Positions 61,004-64,000 of a DNA stretch of 64,000 bases are shown in pieces (within the stretch, counting starts at the first letter, position 1; each line of letters opens with the position of its first letter). Below the pieces are notes generated by a model. That model was given only the letters and a program-made list of their open reading frames with translations, had not been told where the DNA came from and ran no database searches. Made by a program: the position numbers and the translations under genes. The DNA comes from Sphingomonas sp. 32-62-10. Lineage in GTDB: Bacteria > Pseudomonadota > Alphaproteobacteria > Sphingomonadales > Sphingomonadaceae. The DNA lies in contig NCEE01000002.1 of the NCBI GenBank assembly GCA_002280555.1, positions 19,477 through 83,476 on the forward strand, read 5' to 3'.

Positions 61004-61837
61004 ATGATCCGCCGCATGATCCCGATCGTCGCCGGCCTGATGGCGGCAACCGCCTTTTCCCCTGCCGCCGCGCAGACTGTGGGCGTCAACGCTGCCGTGC
61101 TGAACGACGTGACGATGACCACCCAGGCCAATCCAAAGCGTCACCGCGCGGTGGTGAAAGAGCGCGTTTCGCTGGGCAATGACATCAATACCGGGCGCGC
61201 CAGCCGGTTGCAGGTGCTGCTGCTCGATCGGACGATCTTTGCGCTGGGCAGCAATTCCCGGATCAAGGTCGATCGCTTCGTCTATGATCCGAATCGCAAG
61301 GCGAGCGCTGTCGGGCTGTCGGTTGCACGTGGCACTTTCCGTTTCATGTCGAGCAAGGCGCTCCACGCCAATCCGGGCCAGTCGGCGATCAGTACGCCGG
61401 TCGCCACGATCGGCGTCCGCGGCACGATCGTCGACGGCGCGATCGGAGCTGATGCCGTTCGGATCGCGGCACGTGAAGCGGGCCTCGGCAATTACACCGC
61501 CGATCCCACCACCGCTTCGCTCATTCTGCTGCGTGGCCCTGGCGCCGCCGCACAGGGTGGCGAGACCCCCGGCGCGATCGACGTGGTTGCTGGCGGCGTA
61601 ACCGTTCCCGTGGAGCGTCCCGGCTATGCCGTATTCGTTCCCGGCCCCAATCAGCCGCCGATCGGGCCGTTTCTGCTCTCGGCCCGCGGATCGGCCGAGC
61701 TGAACGAGTTGCTCGGCATCAGGGGGCGAGGCGGCCTGTTCGACGAGAACGGCATCCTGCGTCGTAACCCAATCACTGACCAGTATTTTGAGAATGGCCG
61801 CCAGTCGCAGTCGTTCGATCGTTCCCCGGGGGGCTAG
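61004..61837 (+). CDS. Exported FecR-domain protein
   Basis: 277 residues. Signal peptide (MIRRMIPIVAGLMAATAFSP...AAAQ), then a FecR domain at about 40-150: VSLGNDINTGRASRLQVLLL, TIFALGSNSRIKVDRFVYDP, ARGTFRFMSSK and ISTPVATIGVRGT, the last the usual FecR beta-repeat signature. There is no sigma or anti-sigma transmembrane part, so this is the stand-alone periplasmic FecR type, not a classical anti-sigma factor. The ATG at 61004 has GAGGA at eight bases; an ATG at 60989 overlapping the previous stop is possible. Followed across a repeat by a converging CHASE2 cyclase, a recurrent genomic partner of such proteins. Confidence 0.83.
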   Translation: MIRRMIPIVAGLMAATAFSPAAAQTVGVNAAVLNDVTMTTQANPKRHRAVVKERVSLGNDINTGRASRLQVLLLDRTIFALGSNSRIKVDRFVYDPNRKASAVGLSVARGTFRFMSSKALHANPGQSAISTPVATIGVRGTIVDGAIGADAVRIAAREAGLGNYTADPTTASLILLRGPGAAAQGGETPGAIDVVAGGVTVPVERPGYAVFVPGPNQPPIGPFLLSARGSAELNELLGIRGRGGLFDENGILRRNPITDQYFENGRQSQSFDRSPGG

Positions 61838-61873
61838 AGCGCGATCGCCTTATGTTGATCCGCCACCCGTCCC

Positions 61874-61946
61874 GTTCGTGTCGAGCGAAGTCGAGACACC
61901 CTGCGCAGCGTTTGCGGCATGCCCCTCGACGATGCTCGGGACGAAC
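61874..61946. repeat. Palindromic intergenic repeat, copy 2 (degenerate)
   Basis: Imperfect inverted arms at 61874-61895 and 61925-61946 (17 of 22 pairs by eye) built on GTTCGTGTCGAGCGAAGTCGA, the same intergenic palindrome class as at 55204. A 12-base direct repeat CTAGAGCGCGAT flanks it at about 61835 and 61973. It separates the converging FecR and cyclase genes. Nothing else is seen in 61838-62072. Confidence 0.6.
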
Positions 61947-62072
61947 AGATCACTGTAAAGTGATTATGCTCTAGAGCGCGATGAATTCAGGCGCGGTCAA
62001 ACGTTTCACCCCTGTTCGATCAACCGAACGGCATCCTGCCCAAGCGCCTGTCGATCCGGTCTGGGCCGGTCC

Positions 62073-64000
62073 CTATTTCTCGGCAGCGGCGAAAACGCCG
62101 TCCCAGCCTTCACCCGGCGGTTGCGCTTCGAAGCGCGTAATCCGTTCGGCGTAGAGCGTGTGCAGCGGACCAAGGCCGAACTGCGCAACATGGGGCGCTG
62201 CGGCCGCAATCCACGCTCGAGCGAGGGTCCAATCCTGCGCTGCATAAGCGGCGAGCATGTCACGGTGCATCGCCTCGATCCGCCGAAAAGCAGGGGCCAG
62301 CGCCAGATCCTCGCTGCCCATCAGCGCATAAACCTGCTCGGGCGCCTCGCGCCCCACCACACGCACGCGATCAAGCGGGAGGATCGCGAATTCGGGCAGA
62401 TGCTGTCGCAACGCCGCACCGATCACGATCGACACACCGTAATATTTGGTCAGACCCTCCAGCCGTGAGGCCAGGTTCACCGTGTCGCCGATCAGCGAAT
62501 AGGACAGCCGCTGCGCCGATCCCATATTGCCCACACAGCATGGCCCGGCATTCAGGCCAATGCCGATTCGCACATCGCCGGGCCAGGGCGTTGCGCTTTG
62601 CGCGGTCATCACATCGTTCATCTGTTCGAGTCGGGCGACCATTTCCAGCGCACCGCGTGCGGCATTGGCGTGCTGATCGGGATCGTCGAGCGGAGCGTTC
62701 CAAAAGGCCAGAATGGCATCGCCGATGAACTTGTCGATCGTCGCTTTGCGCGCGAGCAGAATGTCACACATCGGCGTCAGAAACGCGATCAGAAAGCGGA
62801 TGATTTCCTGTGGGCCCATCAACTCCGAAATAGCCGAGAAGCGCCTGATATCGCAGAACAGCACGGTCATCTCGCGCACTTCGCCGCCGAGTTCGAGCTG
62901 GCCTGGATCATCGACGATCCGCTTGACGAGCTCTGGCGACAGATACCGGTCAAATGCGCGGTGGATATAGGCGCGCTGCCGCTCTTCGCGGTAGAACGTT
63001 ACTCCCGTCCCGACGACATAGACCGCGAGCAGCCCGAGCACCGGATAGGTCGGATCGAGCAGATATTGGTACTGCAGAAACGCTCCCCAGCTACCGGCCA
63101 TGATGCCCCCAACGGCAATCGCGCCAAGCACTGCACCGCGCATTGCCCCCAGCCGGGGCAACACCAGCGCGAGGATCAGCCCGAGCGCCAGCAACAGACT
63201 GCGTTCGAGCCCGCTCGCCCAATCAGGCCGCACCAGATAGCGACCAAGGATCATCTGCTCGACCGCCTGGGTATGGACCATCACCCCCACTTCGCGGTCG
63301 CGCAGCGGCGTGGCGATCAAGTCGCGCAGGCCCGCAGCACCGCTACCGATGAAAACGATCCGCCCGTCAAACGCCGCGCGCATTTCGGCAGGGCTCATCG
63401 CCCCGGTCAGCACTTTCCAGGCCGGGATCGTGCGCGCCGGGTGCGGCGCGGTGAAATAAAGCCAAAGTTCGCCCGCAGGCGTCGTCGGCACTTCGAACCC
63501 GCCGACCTTGAGCGAGACGACTTGCGCCGCCCCGCCGCCAAATTCACCGCTGGCGCTGGTCGATTTGACGATGACCGATCCCGCTTCCTGAGCCGTGCGC
63601 AACGCATCGAGCGACAGCGAGGGGAGCAGCCGCCCGTTTTGTGAGGCGATCAGCGGGGCCTTGCGGATAATCCCGTCACGATCGCCGATCAGGCTGACAA
63701 AGCCCGATCCGGAGGCCCCATCGCGAAACGCGGGCAACGGCTCGATCGCGCTCGAAAAGGCCTGCACCGCGCCCGCTGGTGATGCGCCAGCCATTGCCAG
63801 CCCGGCCTTGGGCTCAACCGTCGGTCCTCGCCCCTCACGCCCCAGAAAATAGCCAAGCGTGACCGGCGCGGCGGCAATCGCTGCGGCGAGCGTCGCATCA
63901 TTATCCGGCAGCGCGCGCAGTGCGGCGAGTGTCGGCGAATTGCCGTTGGTGCGCTGGAGCCGCGCGGCAATCCGCCCCGGCGATGTCCGGTCGGGCTCCG
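62073..64000 (-). CDS. CHASE2-domain adenylate/guanylate cyclase, N-terminus outside the window
   Basis: About 642 codons visible; the frame is open to the window edge, so the start lies beyond 64000. First comes an extracytoplasmic CHASE2 sensor domain (GFVSLIGDRDGIIRKAPLI, FIGSGAAGLRDLIATPL, GVMVHTQAVEQMI), then three membrane segments, then a class III cyclase domain: MTVLFCDIRRFSAISE with a metal Asp, IDKFIGDAILAFWNAP with the second Asp, and GLNAGPCCVGNMGSAQRLSYSLIGDTVN. It would make cAMP or cGMP in response to a periplasmic cue. The FecR gene converging on it is the probable partner. A C-terminal helical extension of about 100 residues follows the catalytic core. Confidence 0.93.
   Translation of the reverse strand, partial: EPDRTSPGRIAARLQRTNGNSPTLAALRALPDNDATLAAAIAAAPVTLGYFLGREGRGPTVEPKAGLAMAGASPAGAVQAFSSAIEPLPAFRDGASGSGFVSLIGDRDGIIRKAPLIASQNGRLLPSLSLDALRTAQEAGSVIVKSTSASGEFGGGAAQVVSLKVGGFEVPTTPAGELWLYFTAPHPARTIPAWKVLTGAMSPAEMRAAFDGRIVFIGSGAAGLRDLIATPLRDREVGVMVHTQAVEQMILGRYLVRPDWASGLERSLLLALGLILALVLPRLGAMRGAVLGAIAVGGIMAGSWGAFLQYQYLLDPTYPVLGLLAVYVVGTGVTFYREERQRAYIHRAFDRYLSPELVKRIVDDPGQLELGGEVREMTVLFCDIRRFSAISELMGPQEIIRFLIAFLTPMCDILLARKATIDKFIGDAILAFWNAPLDDPDQHANAARGALEMVARLEQMNDVMTAQSATPWPGDVRIGIGLNAGPCCVGNMGSAQRLSYSLIGDTVNLASRLEGLTKYYGVSIVIGAALRQHLPEFAILPLDRVRVVGREAPEQVYALMGSEDLALAPAFRRIEAMHRDMLAAYAAQDWTLARAWIAAAAPHVAQFGLGPLHTLYAERITRFEAQPPGEGWDGVFAAAEK

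Noticed and set aside
1..64000. tRNA, rRNA or CRISPR array
   Set aside because: No tRNA cloverleaf, rRNA segment or regularly spaced direct repeats were noticed by eye; a dedicated tRNA scan was not possible.

Overview
The window is a 64 kb chromosomal stretch of GC-rich alphaproteobacterial DNA. The protein families, the many GTG starts with 4-bp stop/start overlaps, an Oar-like TonB-dependent receptor, and a palindromic intergenic repeat of the type common in sphingomonads (two copies, 55.2 and 61.9 kb) suggest a member of the Sphingomonadaceae. This is inference from style and content; no rRNA gene is present. No rRNA, tRNA or CRISPR array was recognised.

Region 1 (1-9.5 kb) is an acyl-CoA catabolism block: start of a TetR regulator (cut by the left edge), a two-domain DsbA/HCCA-isomerase-like protein, an acyl-CoA synthetase, a nitronate monooxygenase, a GST-like protein, two adjacent acyl-CoA dehydrogenases, a lipoprotein and a membrane-anchored PfpI-type protein. 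Both divergent promoters here carry a 17-bp dyad TGTCA-N7-TGACA, and a near-identical dyad lies before phaC. Region 2 (9.5-12.6 kb) is a sulfatase with an AraC-type regulator.

Region 3 (12.6-26.3 kb) is accessory. It is punctuated by one nearly intact but disabled IS6-like element and three further fragments of the same element type. It holds a phaC-phaZ polyhydroxyalkanoate pair set between two inverted IS ends; a BigR/persulfide-type MBL/rhodanese/TauE sulfur detoxification locus; an unknown exported protein; a methyltransferase; and a GPH transporter, Baeyer-Villiger monooxygenase and cytochrome P450 set that looks catabolic.

Region 4 (26.3-35.1 kb) has a Sel1-repeat protein and a galactoside locus: alpha-galactosidase (GH36) and beta-galactosidase (GH42) diverge from a sodium/sugar symporter, galT and galK. 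Together they would import and cleave galactosides and send galactose into the Leloir pathway; galE and galM are not here. Region 5 (35.1-46.1 kb) has a sterol-desaturase-like protein, a DUF1499 protein, a TonB receptor-CNT nucleoside transporter-CDP-alcohol phosphotransferase set, and a three-gene unit of two fusion proteins plus DUF547. A relic joining an IS3 OrfA fragment to a TetR C-terminus follows (46.3-46.8 kb).

Region 6 (47-55.1 kb) is branched-chain amino acid metabolism: mmsA, ilvB, ilvN, a small exported protein, ilvC, a YceI protein and leuA. leuA is preceded by a 16-residue leader peptide rich in leucine codons, an attenuation signature. Region 7 (55.3-59.5 kb) is a zeta-class GST (maiA), glutathione-dependent formaldehyde dehydrogenase and a transketolase/E1-like enzyme in one direction. 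Region 8 (59.7-64 kb) is a TPR/beta-barrel outer-membrane protein, a FecR-domain protein and a CHASE2-adenylate cyclase (cut by the right edge), a likely but uncharacterised envelope signalling set.
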